Below are positions 19,111-30,084 of a stretch of 63,170 nucleotides of DNA, in pieces. Numbering within the stretch: position 1 is the first letter of the stretch; each line of letters starts with the position of its first letter. Under the pieces are notes generated by a model. That model was not told where the DNA came from. It did no database searches and worked only from the letters and a program-made list of their open reading frames with translations. The position numbers and the translations under genes are program-made. Source of the DNA: Gordonia amicalis NBRC 100051 = JCM 11271 (GTDB lineage: Bacteria > Actinomycetota > Actinomycetes > Mycobacteriales > Mycobacteriaceae); contig NZ_BANS01000038.1 in NCBI RefSeq assembly GCF_000332995.1, positions 1-63,170 of the forward strand, in the 5' to 3' direction.

Positions 19111-20238
19111 ATGAGAGCAGAGGTGTACGTGACCACCATCGGACGACCCGCCCGCCCGGGCGACCGCATCACCGACGTCGCCGGGATCACCGTCGGGCAC
19201 CGTCATCGTGTCGACGCCGACGCGCAGGTCTCCGGTACCGCCGACACACCCGACGGCCACGGCTGGGCGACCGGGACGACGGTCGTGCGGATCTCGGGAT
19301 CCGCTGCGATCGCCGCCGTCGACGTGCGGGGCGGTGGTCCGGGCACCCGTGAGACCGACCTCCTCGATCCGTCGAACACCGTGCAGACCGCGCACGCCAT
19401 CGTGCTCAGCGGCGGCAGCGCCTACGGTCTCGCAACCGCCGACGGCGCGATGCGCGCCCTCGAGGCCGAGGGGGTCGGGCTGCCGATGGACACCCGGGGA
19501 CATGTGGTGCCCATCGTGCCGGCCGCGGTCATCTTCGATCTCCCGGTCGGCGCGTGGGATCACCGGCCCGACGCCGACTTCGGCGCCGAGGCGGTCCGCG
19601 CCGCCGGTGCCGATTTCGCGGTCGGCAGTGTGGGGGCCGGCGCCGGTGCACGTGCCGGCGCGCTGAAAGGTGGTGTGGGCAGCGCATCGGTGACGATCCC
19701 GACGGGTCCGGCCGCAGGTGTCACCGTCGGCGCGCTGATGGTCGCCAACCCGGTCGGCGCCGTCATCGACCCGCAGAGCGGCCTGCCGTGGGATCTCGGT
19801 GAGGATGACCTCGACCGCCTGGGCCTGAGGCGTCCGGAGGCCGGCGACATCGCACGGCTGGCCGACCTCGCGGAGAAACACACCGTGCTCAACACGACGA
19901 TCGGAGTCGTCGCCACCGATGCCGCACTCGATGCCGCGATGACCCAGCGAATCGCCATGGCCGGCCACGACGGTCTCGGCCGCGCCATCCGCCCGGCCCA
20001 CTCACCGCTCGACGGCGACACCATCTTCGCCGTCTCCACCGGTGCGGTGCGGCCGGAGTCGATCGACCCGGCGTTCGCCTCACCGCCCGGCATGCATCCG
20101 GACGCGGCGGTCATCGCCGAGATCTGCCGATGCGCGGCCGGCGTCGTTCAGCGAGCCATCGTCGACGCCGTACTCGCCGCCGAGACGGTGGCGTCCATCC
20201 CCACCTACGCGCAGGCTGCGCCGTCGGCGTTCGTCTGA
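19111..20238 (+). CDS. P1/DmpA-family autoprocessing aminopeptidase-like hydrolase
   Basis: 375 residues, N-terminal-nucleophile fold of peptidase family S58/P1, counterpart of Rv1333. Signatures are GGGPGTRETDLLDPSNTV, LSGGSAYGLATADG and GARAGALKGGVGSAS. The precursor should self-cleave before T262 in VLNTTIGVVATD, making the Thr the nucleophile. The physiological substrate is unknown; family members release N-terminal D- or beta-amino acids. The ATG at 19111 is used, though a GTG at 19129 with AGAGG upstream is also plausible. It sits between the clpS and cysteine gene groups. Confidence 0.88.
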   Translation: MRAEVYVTTIGRPARPGDRITDVAGITVGHRHRVDADAQVSGTADTPDGHGWATGTTVVRISGSAAIAAVDVRGGGPGTRETDLLDPSNTVQTAHAIVLSGGSAYGLATADGAMRALEAEGVGLPMDTRGHVVPIVPAAVIFDLPVGAWDHRPDADFGAEAVRAAGADFAVGSVGAGAGARAGALKGGVGSASVTIPTGPAAGVTVGALMVANPVGAVIDPQSGLPWDLGEDDLDRLGLRRPEAGDIARLADLAEKHTVLNTTIGVVATDAALDAAMTQRIAMAGHDGLGRAIRPAHSPLDGDTIFAVSTGAVRPESIDPAFASPPGMHPDAAVIAEICRCAAGVVQRAIVDAVLAAETVASIPTYAQAAPSAFV

Positions 20239-20402
20239 ACGGCCCGCCCCGGACTCACCGACGGTGACACCGGTCATAGGTGAATGCGGAATAGGCGTTC
20301 GCGCCGCGGCGTTCCCTCTCGGGACATGTGCGACGACCTGTCGCCGACCCCTCCGTGCCCTGCCCACCGGGGCCCGCGTCTGCGAAGGAGAACGGGACAC
20401 CG

Positions 20403-20810
20403 ATGCTCAAGATCGATCAGGAACTCGTCGACGCGATGGTCGCGCATGCGCGCGCCGATCATCCGGACGAGGCGTGCGGGGTGATCGCGGGGCCGGAGGG
20501 TTCCGAGGACCCGCAGCGATTCATCCCGATGATCAACGCGGAACGGTCGCCCACGTTCTACCGGTTCGATTCGGCCGAGCAGCTGTCCGTGTGGCGCGAG
20601 ATGGACCGTCGCGACGAGGAACCGGTGGTGATCTACCACTCGCACACCGCGACCGAGGCCTACCCGAGCCGCACCGACATCTCCTACGCCGGCGAGCCCG
20701 GCGCGCACTATGTGCTGGTGTCCACCCGGGACCCGGAGACCGCCGAGATCCGTAGCTATCGCATCGTCGACGGCACGGTCACCGAAGAAGAGATCGAGAT
20801 CAGGAGCTGA
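20403..20810 (+). CDS. mec: Mec, JAMM metallopeptidase releasing cysteine from CysO
   Basis: 135 residues, MPN+/JAMM zinc protease. The motif is complete: E23, then H79-x-H81 and D92 in YHSHTATEAYPSRTD. In mycobacteria Mec cuts the CysO-cysteine adduct after Gly-Gly, freeing cysteine. AAGGAG lies about 14 nt before the ATG at 20403, so the longer frame from 20328 is rejected. It is 2 nt from cysO and heads the mec-cysO-cysM operon. Confidence 0.94.
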   Translation: MLKIDQELVDAMVAHARADHPDEACGVIAGPEGSEDPQRFIPMINAERSPTFYRFDSAEQLSVWREMDRRDEEPVVIYHSHTATEAYPSRTDISYAGEPGAHYVLVSTRDPETAEIRSYRIVDGTVTEEEIEIRS

Positions 20811-20812
20811 AT

Positions 20813-22077
<1,265 letters not shown>

Positions 22078-22123
22078 CCGGCCCCCGGGACGCCATCCAC
22101 AAGAGTCGAGACCCGAAGAGAAA

Positions 22124-22762
22124 ATGGCCATGACGTCGTACACCTCACCGGTCGGGCAGGAGCCGCAGCGGCGCTCCCGCCCGCTCTGGTTGCGTTCGTT
22201 GATCACCACCGTGTGCATCATCGCGGCGCTGTTCGTCATCGAGCTGATCGACGCGGCCACCCGGTACGACCTCGACTCCAACGGGATCGAGCCCCGCCAG
22301 GTCGACGGACTCGACGGCATCCTCTGGGCGCCGATGCTGCACGCCGACTGGGAGCACCTGTTCGCCAACCTCATGCCCGGGGCGGTGCTCTGTTTCCTGG
22401 TGCTGATGACCCAGCGGTTCCTCGTCGTCACCGGCATCATCTGGGTGATCTCCGGTCTGGGAGTGTGGCTCTTCGCCGCGCCCTACTCGATCACCGTGGG
22501 CGCGTCGGGCATCATCTTCGGCTGGCTCACCTTCCTCGTCGTGCGCGGACTGTTCAACCGCGACCTGTGGCAGATCCTCGGCGGCGTGGTGCTTTTCCTG
22601 ATCTACGGCTCGATCCTCTGGGGCGTGCTGCCGACGAATCCGCTCGTCTCGTGGCAGGCGCATCTGTTCGGCGCGATCGCCGGCGTGCTCGCCGCCTGGT
22701 TCCTCGCCGCGCGTGACCGCAAGAAGCGGCAGCGCACCGTGACCCCGGGGGTGGCGTCATAG
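22124..22762 (+). CDS. Rhomboid-family intramembrane serine protease
   Basis: 212 residues with about six membrane helices, counterpart of Rv1337. The catalytic pair is visible: S128 in [11 protein letters not shown] and H180 in [25 protein letters not shown] matches the helix-2 H-x-x-x-N region. The protease cleaves membrane-spanning substrates within the bilayer; its targets are unknown. The start is ATG at 22124. The stop TAG (22760-22762) overlaps the inferred beginning of murI. Confidence 0.92.
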   Translation: MAMTSYTSPVGQEPQRRSRPLWLRSLITTVCIIAALFVIELIDAATRYDLDSNGIEPRQVDGLDGILWAPMLHADWEHLFANLMPGAVLCFLVLMTQRFLVVTGIIWVISGLGVWLFAAPYSITVGASGIIFGWLTFLVVRGLFNRDLWQILGGVVLFLIYGSILWGVLPTNPLVSWQAHLFGAIAGVLAAWFLAARDRKKRQRTVTPGVAS

Positions 22763-23589
22763 CCGCACAACCCACGGCGCCCGTCTGGGCCGCCGATCCC
22801 GAGGCACCCATCGGGATCTTCGACTCCGGCGTAGGCGGTCTGACCGTCGCCCGCGCCATCATGGACCTGCTGCCCGACGAGGACATCGTCTACATCGGCG
22901 ACACCGCGAACGGCCCATACGGGCCGCTGACGATCCCCGAGATCCGCAAGCACGCCCTCGCGATCGGCGACGATCTGGCCGAGCGGGGTGTCAAGGCGAT
23001 CGTCATCGCCTGCAACACCGCATCGGCCGCATGCCTACGCGACGCGCGTGAGCGATACGCGCCGATCCCGGTGATCGAGGTCGTGCTCCCCGCGGTGCGT
23101 CGTGCGGTGGTCGCCACCAAGAACGGCCGGATCGGTGTGCTCGGCACCGAGGCGACGATCGCCTCACGCGCATACGAGGATTCGTTCGCCGCCGCCCGTG
23201 ACGCGGTGATCACCGCCGTACCCTGCCCGCGCTTCGTCGACTTCGTCGAACGCGGGATCACCAGCGGGCGGCAGATCCTGGGTCTGGCGCAGGGCTACCT
23301 CGAACCCCTCCAGCAGGCCGGCGTCGACACGGTCGTACTCGGCTGCACCCACTACCCGCTGCTGACCGGGGTCCTGCAGCTCGCGATGGGCGACGAGGTG
23401 ACGCTGGTGTCCAGCGCCGAGGAGACGGCCAAGGACCTCTTCCGCGTCCTCACCGAGAAAGACCTGCTGCATCCGCACACCGGCCGGGAGGCGTCGCGCG
23501 TATTCCAGGCGACCGGCGACCCGGAGATGTTCGCGAGATTGTCGCGACGGTTCCTCGGGCCGGTCGTCGGTGCCGTGCAGCACCTTTAG
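22759..23589 (+). CDS. murI: Glutamate racemase MurI with non-canonical start
   Basis: About 276 residues. It makes D-glutamate for peptidoglycan. Conserved parts are [17 protein letters not shown] with the catalytic Asp, [12 protein letters not shown] with the first Cys and [13 protein letters not shown] with the second. The first ATG in frame (22861) would remove the GIFDSG element, and between the upstream in-frame stop (22714-22716) and that ATG there is no ATG, GTG or TTG. The best candidate is ATA at 22759, overlapping the rhomboid TAG, with a G-rich GGGGGTGG 4-5 nt upstream. ACG at 22774 is an alternative. The 5' boundary is therefore inferred. Confidence 0.85.
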   Translation: MAAQPTAPVWAADPEAPIGIFDSGVGGLTVARAIMDLLPDEDIVYIGDTANGPYGPLTIPEIRKHALAIGDDLAERGVKAIVIACNTASAACLRDARERYAPIPVIEVVLPAVRRAVVATKNGRIGVLGTEATIASRAYEDSFAAARDAVITAVPCPRFVDFVERGITSGRQILGLAQGYLEPLQQAGVDTVVLGCTHYPLLTGVLQLAMGDEVTLVSSAEETAKDLFRVLTEKDLLHPHTGREASRVFQATGDPEMFARLSRRFLGPVVGAVQHL

Positions 23590-23669
23590 CCGACTCGGGC
23601 AATCTTCGCGGCTCACTTGTGACCCGGTAACCCGACAGCAGAAGGCGCGGGCATGGCACAGTAGGGCGT

Positions 23670-24434
23670 ATGCGTCTCACGGTCCTCGGATGTTCGGGCA
23701 GTGTGGGCGGTCCGGGGGCGGCGTGCTCGGGCTACCTGCTCTCCGTCCCCGGCGAGCAGCCGGTGCTGCTGGACTGCGGACCGGGGGTGTTCGGCGAGCT
23801 GCAGCGGGTCACCGATCCGAACAGCGTCGCGGTGGTGCTCAGCCACCTGCACGCCGACCATTGTCTGGACCTGCCGGCGATGCTCGTCTGGCGACGCTAT
23901 GCACCGTCGCCGGCGAAGGAACGTGCGCCTCTCTACGGCCCACCGGGCACCGCGCTACGGATCGGTTACGGCTCGTCGGAGTATCCCGGCCAGGTCGACG
24001 ACATCACCGACACCTTCGACGTCCAGGAGTGGCACGACGGTCTCGAGGTGACCCTCGGGGGCATGCGGATCAAGGCGATGAACGTCAACCACCCCCCGTC
24101 CACATTCGGGCTGCGCATCACCGGGCCGGAGGGTCAGGTCATCGCCTACAGCGGTGACACCGCTCCCTGCGACGAACTCATCGACCTCGCCGCCGACGCC
24201 GACCTGTTCCTGTGCGAGGCGTCGTGGACGCACTCGCCATCGGAACGCCCACCGGATCTCCATCTGTCGGGGATCGAGGCGGGGGAGGCCGCGACGAAGG
24301 CGAATGTGCGGGCGCTGGCGATCACTCACGTGGCGCCGTGGACGGATTCGGCGGAGATCCTCGCCGAGGCGCGCCGTACGTTCTCCGGGCCGGTCGATCT
24401 GGTCCGGCAGGGACAGGTCATCGACCTGCTCTAG
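23670..24434 (+). CDS. Metallo-beta-lactamase-fold hydrolase (Rv1339-like, possible cyclic-nucleotide phosphodiesterase)
   Basis: 254 residues. The metal site is H59-L-H61-A-D63-H64 in LSHLHADHCLDLPA, with AYSGDTAPCDEL and ITHVAPW supplying further ligands. The N-terminus MRLTVLGCSGSVGGPG is typical of the RNase Z-like/ElaC branch. Its positional counterpart Rv1339 has been reported as an atypical cAMP phosphodiesterase, so hydrolysis of a cyclic nucleotide is the leading guess. It sits between murI and rph in the same direction. Confidence 0.88.
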   Translation: MRLTVLGCSGSVGGPGAACSGYLLSVPGEQPVLLDCGPGVFGELQRVTDPNSVAVVLSHLHADHCLDLPAMLVWRRYAPSPAKERAPLYGPPGTALRIGYGSSEYPGQVDDITDTFDVQEWHDGLEVTLGGMRIKAMNVNHPPSTFGLRITGPEGQVIAYSGDTAPCDELIDLAADADLFLCEASWTHSPSERPPDLHLSGIEAGEAATKANVRALAITHVAPWTDSAEILAEARRTFSGPVDLVRQGQVIDLL

Positions 24435-24506
24435 GGCGCCCTGCGTCAGTGGGTCACAGTCGAGTGGGTCATGAGGCGTCCGACCGTGGTCGTTACAGTT
24501 GGACCC

Positions 24507-25262
24507 GTGACCACACGAGCTGACGGCCGAGCCGACGACGAACTGCGTCCCATCTCCTTCACCCGCGGCTTCACCAGCCATCCCGCGGGATCGGTGCTGG
24601 TGGAGTTCGGGCAGACCCGCGTGATGTGCACCGCGAGCGTGACCGAGGGCGTGCCGCCGTGGCGCCGCGGATCGGGACTGGGCTGGCTGACCGCCGAGTA
24701 CTCGATGCTCCCGGCGGCGACGCACGAGCGGAACAAGCGCGAATCGGTCAAGGGCTCGATCGGCGGCCGGACCCACGAGATCAGCCGACTCGTCGGGCGG
24801 TCCCTGCGGGCCTGCATCGATCTCGCCGCCCTGGGGGAGAACACCATCGCCCTCGACTGCGACGTCCTGCAGGCCGACGGCGGCACCCGCACCGCCGCGA
24901 TCACCGGTGCCTACGTGGCTCTCGCCGACGCCGTCACCTACCTCCGGGCAGCCGGCAAACTGTCTGACCCCCAACCGCTTTCGTGTGCCATCGCCGCGGT
25001 GAGCGTGGGTGTCGTCGACGGCCGTGTCCGCCTGGACCTGCCCTACGAAGAAGACTCGCGGGCCGAGGTCGACATGAACGTCGTCGCCACCGACGCCGGT
25101 ACCCTCGTCGAGGTGCAGGGCACCGGAGAGGGGGCGACCTTCGCACGGTCGACGCTCGATGCGCTCCTCGACGTCGCCGCGGTCGGCACACAGAAGCTCT
25201 TCGAGGCGCAGCGTGCGGTGCTCGCCGAGCCGTACCCGGGTCAGCTTCCGGGCAACGCCTGA
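24507..25262 (+). CDS. rph: Ribonuclease PH
   Basis: 251 residues, phosphorolytic 3'-5' exoribonuclease that trims tRNA 3' ends. Signatures: [20 protein letters not shown] at the N-terminus, [34 protein letters not shown] and [20 protein letters not shown]. The open frame reaches 24471, but GTG at 24507 gives the usual N-terminus. Its TGA overlaps the rdgB ATG by one base (TGATG), so the two are translationally coupled. Confidence 0.95.
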   Translation: MTTRADGRADDELRPISFTRGFTSHPAGSVLVEFGQTRVMCTASVTEGVPPWRRGSGLGWLTAEYSMLPAATHERNKRESVKGSIGGRTHEISRLVGRSLRACIDLAALGENTIALDCDVLQADGGTRTAAITGAYVALADAVTYLRAAGKLSDPQPLSCAIAAVSVGVVDGRVRLDLPYEEDSRAEVDMNVVATDAGTLVEVQGTGEGATFARSTLDALLDVAAVGTQKLFEAQRAVLAEPYPGQLPGNA

Positions 25263-25882
25263 TGTCGAAGGTCCTGCTCGCGAGCCGTAACCGCAAGAAG
25301 CTCGCCGAACTGCAGCGCGTCGTCGACGCCGCGGGGATCACCGGACTGCAGATCCTCGGTCTCGACGATGTGCCCGAGTACCCCGAGGAACCCGAGGACG
25401 GTGCGACCTTCGAGGAGAACGCGCTGATCAAAGCACGCTCGGGCGTGCGCGCCACCGGGTTGCCCTGTCTCGCGGACGATTCCGGGATCTCGGTGGACGC
25501 GCTGAACGGTATGCCCGGGGTGCTGTCGGCGCGCTGGTCGGGCAGGCACGGCGACGACCATGCCAACAATGCCCTGCTACTGGCCCAGCTGTCGGACACC
25601 CCGGACGAACGACGCGGTGCGGCGTTCGTGTCGGCATGCGCGCTGGTGCTGCCGGACGGGACCGAGACGGTCGTGCGCGGGGAGTGGCGCGGGCGGGTGC
25701 TGCGGGCCGAGCGCGGACCGAACGGTTTCGGCTACGACCCGCTGTTCGCGCCCGATGACGAGCCGGCGGCGGGCCGGTCGTCGGCCGAACTCACCCCGGA
25801 GGAGAAGGACTCGCTGAGTCACCGCGGCAAAGCACTGGCACAGCTGGTGCCCGCCCTGCGGGAGCTGGCCGCTAGAGGTTGA
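25262..25882 (+). CDS. rdgB: RdgB/HAM1 non-canonical purine NTP pyrophosphatase
   Basis: 206 residues. It removes dITP, ITP and XTP from the nucleotide pool. Motifs: VLLASRNRKKLAEL for substrate binding, FEENALIKARSGVRATGLPCLADDSGI with the metal-binding acids, and GPNGFGYDPLF plus LSHRGKALAQL for base recognition. It begins at the ATG overlapping the rph stop. Its 3' end overlaps the converging DUF3817 gene by 11 bp. Confidence 0.94.
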   Translation: MSKVLLASRNRKKLAELQRVVDAAGITGLQILGLDDVPEYPEEPEDGATFEENALIKARSGVRATGLPCLADDSGISVDALNGMPGVLSARWSGRHGDDHANNALLLAQLSDTPDERRGAAFVSACALVLPDGTETVVRGEWRGRVLRAERGPNGFGYDPLFAPDDEPAAGRSSAELTPEEKDSLSHRGKALAQLVPALRELAARG

Positions 25883-26222
25883 ACTGCGCCTTCACTTCCC
25901 GGGTGCGCTTGTGCTCGAACCAGAACGACAGGAACGGGATGGTGCCGGCGATCGCGGTGATGATCGTCTTGCCCGCGGGCCAACGCACCTTGATCGCCAG
26001 GTCGACCGCCATGATCAGGTAGACGAAGTAGACCCATCCGTGGACGATCGGCACGAAGTCGAGCGCCTTGTTGTCGAAGCCGTACGCCAGGATCAGTTCG
26101 GCGACGAGCAGCAGCAGCCAGACGCCGGTGATCCAGGCCAGGACGCGGTACCTCAACAGGGCCCCACGGACCTTCTCCACCGGGGCGGTGCGGGCAGAAG
26201 CGGTGGATGCGGTCTCGGTCAC
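25872..26222 (-). CDS. DUF3817 membrane protein (copy 2)
   Basis: 116 residues, three hydrophobic helices (LAWITGVWLLLLVAELIL; HGWVYFVYLIMAVDLAI; TIITAIAGTIPFLSFWF), ending FEHKRTREVKAQFNL. It corresponds by position to Rv1342c; function unknown. It follows the lprD-like gene with a 4-bp overlap, so the two are one operon. A divergent paralogue lies at 6373-6777. Confidence 0.87.
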   Translation of the reverse strand: MTETASTASARTAPVEKVRGALLRYRVLAWITGVWLLLLVAELILAYGFDNKALDFVPIVHGWVYFVYLIMAVDLAIKVRWPAGKTIITAIAGTIPFLSFWFEHKRTREVKAQFNL

Positions 26223-26647
26223 TGCGGGCCTTTCGATGACGGGGCGTCGGTGGTGTCGGCCGATCTGAGCTCGGCCAGATAGCGGTTGTATTCGATGAGC
26301 GCTGCGTCCTTGACCGGATCGTGGTCGGTCGCCAGAGACGACGCGCTCGGCGTGGTCGGGCGCTCGGGGAGGATGCCCTCGGGGATCTCGGCCGCGGCAC
26401 GCGCGTCCGCCGCGGCCTTACGTGCTTCCTCCGGGTCGCTCTCGAGGACGACGAAGCGTCGGTAGGCGTAGATCACGGCGATCGCGAAGGCGGGCCACTG
26501 CAAGGCGTAACCGAGGTTCTGGCCGCTGCCGGATGACGACTCGAAGCGCGACCACTGCCACCAGGCGAGGATCAGACACGCCGCCGCGGCGACCACGGTC
26601 AGCACCACGAGAGCAGGCCGGTGCGTGCGACGGGGGGACGAGGACAT
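26219..26647 (-). CDS. LprD-like membrane or lipoprotein
   Basis: 142 residues from the ATG at 26647; a TTG at 26656 would add three. After a basic start (SSSPRRTHRPA) comes a hydrophobic segment VVLTVVAAAACLILAWWQW whose A-A-A-C could be a lipobox. A second helix (LQWPAFAIAVIYAYRRFVVL) and a charged Ala-rich tail with a conserved-looking EYNRYLAEL follow. It matches the place of Rv1343c (lprD). Two helices fit an integral membrane protein as well as a lipoprotein. Function unknown. Confidence 0.8.
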   Translation of the reverse strand: MSSSPRRTHRPALVVLTVVAAAACLILAWWQWSRFESSSGSGQNLGYALQWPAFAIAVIYAYRRFVVLESDPEEARKAAADARAAAEIPEGILPERPTTPSASSLATDHDPVKDAALIEYNRYLAELRSADTTDAPSSKGPQ

Positions 26648-26744
26648 ACCTTTCAAGGTACCTGGCCTGCGATGATCAGAACGCGGCCGGTAGGGTGGTC
26701 GCCGTTACAGTGCAGAGCCCGGTTCCACACCGGGAACGCACCGA

Positions 26745-26826
<82 letters not shown>

Positions 26827-26869
26827 CCGGATTTCGTAGAGGATGCGCGCCCCGTGGCGCGCATTGCTG

Positions 26870-27385
26870 CTACGAGACGTTCAGGAGTTCGACGGCGTCG
26901 TCGTCGGCGAAGACGATGTCGTGGTCGTCGGTCGAGATCGCCCAGCGCCGCAGCCGGGCGGTGTGATCCTCGTCAATGCGCGCCTCCACGGTCTGGTCGC
27001 CGGGAGCGAGGTCGGCGAAGTCGTCGACGATCTCACCCTCGCGCGTCGTGCCGTCCTCCAGTGTCACCCGCACCCGCGACGACACGTGCACACCCTCCAG
27101 ATCCGCGGCGTCGGCGAGGTCGTCCGCGTCGGACTCCTCGGACTGCTCGGTGGTCGCTTCGTCAACCGGAGCGTCGACCGGGGTGTCCTCGGCAGTGGCC
27201 TCCTCGACCGGGGCCTCCTCGACCGGGGCCGCGTCGTCGGTGCTGCTGTCTTCGGCGAGGAGCACCTCCGGGGCGATCTCCACCGTTGCGTCCTCGTCAT
27301 CGGCCGGCAGGTCGGCGTCGATGACGTCCTTCTCCGTGTCCACCGCGTCGCTCGCGAGATCGCCGCTGTTCTCCGGTGCGCTCAT
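26870..27385 (-). CDS. Acidic protein of unknown function
   Basis: 171 residues. The first 95 are strongly acidic and repetitive (VEEAPVEEATAEDTPVDAPV and similar), probably disordered. The last 75 look folded: VHVSSRVRVTLEDGTTREGE, then QTVEARIDEDHTARLRRWAI and a final VFADDDAVELL. I do not recognise the family. The start is ATG at 27385. It converges on the tRNA-Leu gene (43 bp) and is divergent from the methyltransferase gene. Confidence 0.7.
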   Translation of the reverse strand: MSAPENSGDLASDAVDTEKDVIDADLPADDEDATVEIAPEVLLAEDSSTDDAAPVEEAPVEEATAEDTPVDAPVDEATTEQSEESDADDLADAADLEGVHVSSRVRVTLEDGTTREGEIVDDFADLAPGDQTVEARIDEDHTARLRRWAISTDDHDIVFADDDAVELLNVS

Positions 27386-27579
27386 CGCGTTGCCGTCCTT
27401 CCGGTCAGGGAATGTGCTCTCCGGATGGCCGAACGCACCGAAGTGGCACGTTTGACCAGGCCGTAGGGGTGATCATACTGAATACAGGCGTTGTCATCCC
27501 GAATGGAACCGAATCGTTGCCGCGCCGGAATTGTTGCCTGCTGACGACAAGGGTCTCCACGATCGTCGCGCGTCGCACG

Positions 27580-29175
27580 ATGAGTAGCCTCAACGAGGTG
27601 ACAGCGCGTCATCCCTCCTCTCATCCGCTCACCGACGACACGGTCGTCGACGCCCTGGGTGCCGACCTCCGCGCTGCGGGTTACACAACCGACGGCGTCA
27701 CCGAACTCCTCGGGGAGGATGTCCACGCCGCACTGCTGCGCGGGGTGTGGTGGCCCGCGGTGGCCGCGACCGCGGCGGAACAGCGTGACGGCGGTGCCGG
27801 TGAGTCGCGCCTCGCGACCGTCATCCGGCTCTTCCTGCTCGGCTCGGACGAACCGGAAGACGTCGTCGCCCATGCGTTCCCGTCCGTCGGCGTCGACGCA
27901 CTCGTCGCCCAGGGCGTCCTCACCCGGCTCGACGGCGGAGCGATACGCGCGAGCCTCGACATCCGCCCGCACGCCGACGAGACCCACGACTTCCTCGTCG
28001 TCGCGGATCAGGACGCCGCCATGCGGCCCGGTCCCGTGGCCCGCGACCACGTGCTCGGCATCGGTGGGGCCTCGATGTCCCTGGCGCGCGCGATCATTCG
28101 CGAACCGGTGCGACGGGCCCTCGACATCGGCACCGGGTGCGGCATCCAGGCGCTGCACCTGAACTCGCACTGCGCGGAGATCGTCGCGACCGACACCAAC
28201 GAACGGGCGCTCGCGCTGGCGCGGGCGACCGCCCGCCTCAACGGGATGTCGTGGGATCTGCGCGCCGGAAGCATGTTCCAACCCGTGGCCGGAGAGCGCT
28301 TCGACCTCATCGTCTCCAACCCTCCGTTCGTCGTCGGGACCGGCACTCAGGACTACATCTACCGGGACTCCGGCGTCGTCGGAGATGCGCTGTGCGAGCA
28401 GCTCATCCGCGAGCTGCCGGCGCACCTCAACCCGGGCGGCACCGCCCAGATCCTGGCCAACTGGATCATCCGCGACGGTGCGGACTGGCGTGACCGGGTC
28501 CGCGGATGGCTCGACGGAACCGGCCTCGATGCCTGGGTCGTCCAGCGGGAGGCCGCCGATCCGATCAGCTACGTGTCCCTGTGGCTCTCCGACGCCGGGG
28601 AGGACGAACAGGCCGCGGCCCGCCGCGGGGAGCAGTGGCTCGAGTGGTTCGACGACAACGACATCGTGGCCATCGGCATGGGTTCCATCACCGTCCGCGC
28701 GCCGGAGGCGGGGGAGGACCGGGAACCCGACGTCGTGATCGAGGAGATCACCGGTGCCGGTGAAGAGGTCACCGGCCCGGAGGCCCAGGCGTTCCTGGCC
28801 CGCAGGCGATACCTGCGCGAGACCTCCGACGCGGAACTGTTGGACAAGCGACTCTCGGTCGCGCCGGTGATGCTCGAGGAACACTCGCTGCCCGGCGCGG
28901 ACGGCTGGCAACAGGTCGGGGCCGCCGTCCGCCGCCCCGGCGGTCCCGCCGCGGTTCTCGGCGTCGACGAGGTGTCACGCGCACTGCTCGCCGGATGTCG
29001 CGGGCAGGTTCCGCTCCAGGCCCTGATCGAGTTGCTCGCCGGCTTCCACGGTGTCGACGCCGATGCGTTGGCCGCCGCGGCACTGCCAGTGGTCCGCGAG
29101 GCGATCGGACGCGGGATTCTCTACGAGGCCGACGGAGAACTGTCGGGGTCGGTCACATCCGTGCGTAACGGGTGA
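27580..29175 (+). CDS. Class I SAM-dependent methyltransferase with N- and C-terminal extensions
   Basis: 531 residues. The central domain (about 170-370) has the SAM motif ALDIGTGCGIQALHL, the acidic ribose-binding ATDTNERALALARATARLNG and the catalytic NPPF motif in FDLIVSNPPFVVG. That is the signature of HemK/PrmC, RlmG and N6-adenine enzymes, acting on glutamine or nucleic-acid amines. The N-terminal 150 residues and the last 150 look like the DUF7059-type architecture of actinobacteria. The exact substrate is unknown. ATG at 27580 is used; GTG at 27598 is close. The 3' end overlaps the converging DUF1206 gene by 23 bp. Confidence 0.87.
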   Translation: MSSLNEVTARHPSSHPLTDDTVVDALGADLRAAGYTTDGVTELLGEDVHAALLRGVWWPAVAATAAEQRDGGAGESRLATVIRLFLLGSDEPEDVVAHAFPSVGVDALVAQGVLTRLDGGAIRASLDIRPHADETHDFLVVADQDAAMRPGPVARDHVLGIGGASMSLARAIIREPVRRALDIGTGCGIQALHLNSHCAEIVATDTNERALALARATARLNGMSWDLRAGSMFQPVAGERFDLIVSNPPFVVGTGTQDYIYRDSGVVGDALCEQLIRELPAHLNPGGTAQILANWIIRDGADWRDRVRGWLDGTGLDAWVVQREAADPISYVSLWLSDAGEDEQAAARRGEQWLEWFDDNDIVAIGMGSITVRAPEAGEDREPDVVIEEITGAGEEVTGPEAQAFLARRRYLRETSDAELLDKRLSVAPVMLEEHSLPGADGWQQVGAAVRRPGGPAAVLGVDEVSRALLAGCRGQVPLQALIELLAGFHGVDADALAAAALPVVREAIGRGILYEADGELSGSVTSVRNG

Positions 29176-30025
29176 GCCAGTAGCAGTACACGCCGTAGGC
29201 GGCGATCCCGATCGCAGCGAGGATCATCAGCACCTGTCCGGCGGGCAGCTCGGCCAGTGATTTGACCGTGCCGTCGATCCCGCTCGCCTTCGACGGGTCG
29301 GCGGTCGCCACCGCGACGATCACCAGGATGCCGGTACCGATCAGCACGAGTCCCTTGCCGCAGTAGCCGACCACCCCGGCGATGGTCGCGGCCCGGTCGC
29401 CGGACGCCGCCCCGGCCCGGGATGTCGTGACGTCATCGGAGGTCGAGCGACCGATGGGGGGTTTGAGGTCATCGAGGAACGAGCGGCTCGCGCCCTTGTA
29501 CACGTGGTAGACGCCGACGCCGATGATGATCAGACCGGCCACCACCACCACGAACTTCCCACCACCGGATTCCATCAGGCGTGCGGTGAGTCCGGCGTTC
29601 TGCTTTCCGCTCGACTGGCCGCTACCCAGAGCGAATTGCACGGCCGTCCAGGCGAATCCGACGTAGACGACGGCCAGCGACAGTGCTTTCCCGCGGTCCA
29701 GCCAGTCCTGGGCACCGTCGTTCTCCTTGCCGGGCTCCGTCGGGTGCGGCCCGAGGATCGCCTCCGCGATCCGCCACAGGGCAAGGCCGGCGAAAGCCGC
29801 GGCGGCCACCCACAGCGCGAGCCGGCCCCCGGGGTTGCCGGCGAAGATCCCCAGCGCCCCGGACTGGTCGGCCGTCCCGGTGTCACCGAATGCGAGTCGC
29901 ACGATGATGTAGGCGATGAGCAGGTGGAGGAGCCCGCTGACGGCGTGGCCGGCACGCGCCACATGCTCGAACCACGGGCTCTCGGTGGCGCGATCGACCG
30001 CGCCGGTGACCGGGTTGCCTGACAT
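29153..30025 (-). CDS. DUF1206 integral membrane protein
   Basis: 290 residues with about six helices arranged as three similar pairs, the DUF1206 pattern: VARAGHAVSGLLHLLIAYIIVRLAFG, then a related GKALSLAVVYVGFAWTAVQFALG and VGYCGKGLVLIGTGILVIVAVA. Function unknown. The open frame continues to 30535, but only as antisense to the PLP enzyme; the ATG at 30025 is used. Confidence 0.87.
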   Translation of the reverse strand: MSGNPVTGAVDRATESPWFEHVARAGHAVSGLLHLLIAYIIVRLAFGDTGTADQSGALGIFAGNPGGRLALWVAAAAFAGLALWRIAEAILGPHPTEPGKENDGAQDWLDRGKALSLAVVYVGFAWTAVQFALGSGQSSGKQNAGLTARLMESGGGKFVVVVAGLIIIGVGVYHVYKGASRSFLDDLKPPIGRSTSDDVTTSRAGAASGDRAATIAGVVGYCGKGLVLIGTGILVIVAVATADPSKASGIDGTVKSLAELPAGQVLMILAAIGIAAYGVYCYWLTRYARM

Positions 30026-30084
30026 TGCCGCCGCCTTTCGCCGGGGGGTGAACGAAAGGCCGGCGCCTCGAACGATACGCGCGC

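Noticed and set aside
22861..23589. murI starting at the first ATG
   Set aside because: It would remove the GIFDSGVGG element with the catalytic Asp, so the true start must be upstream.
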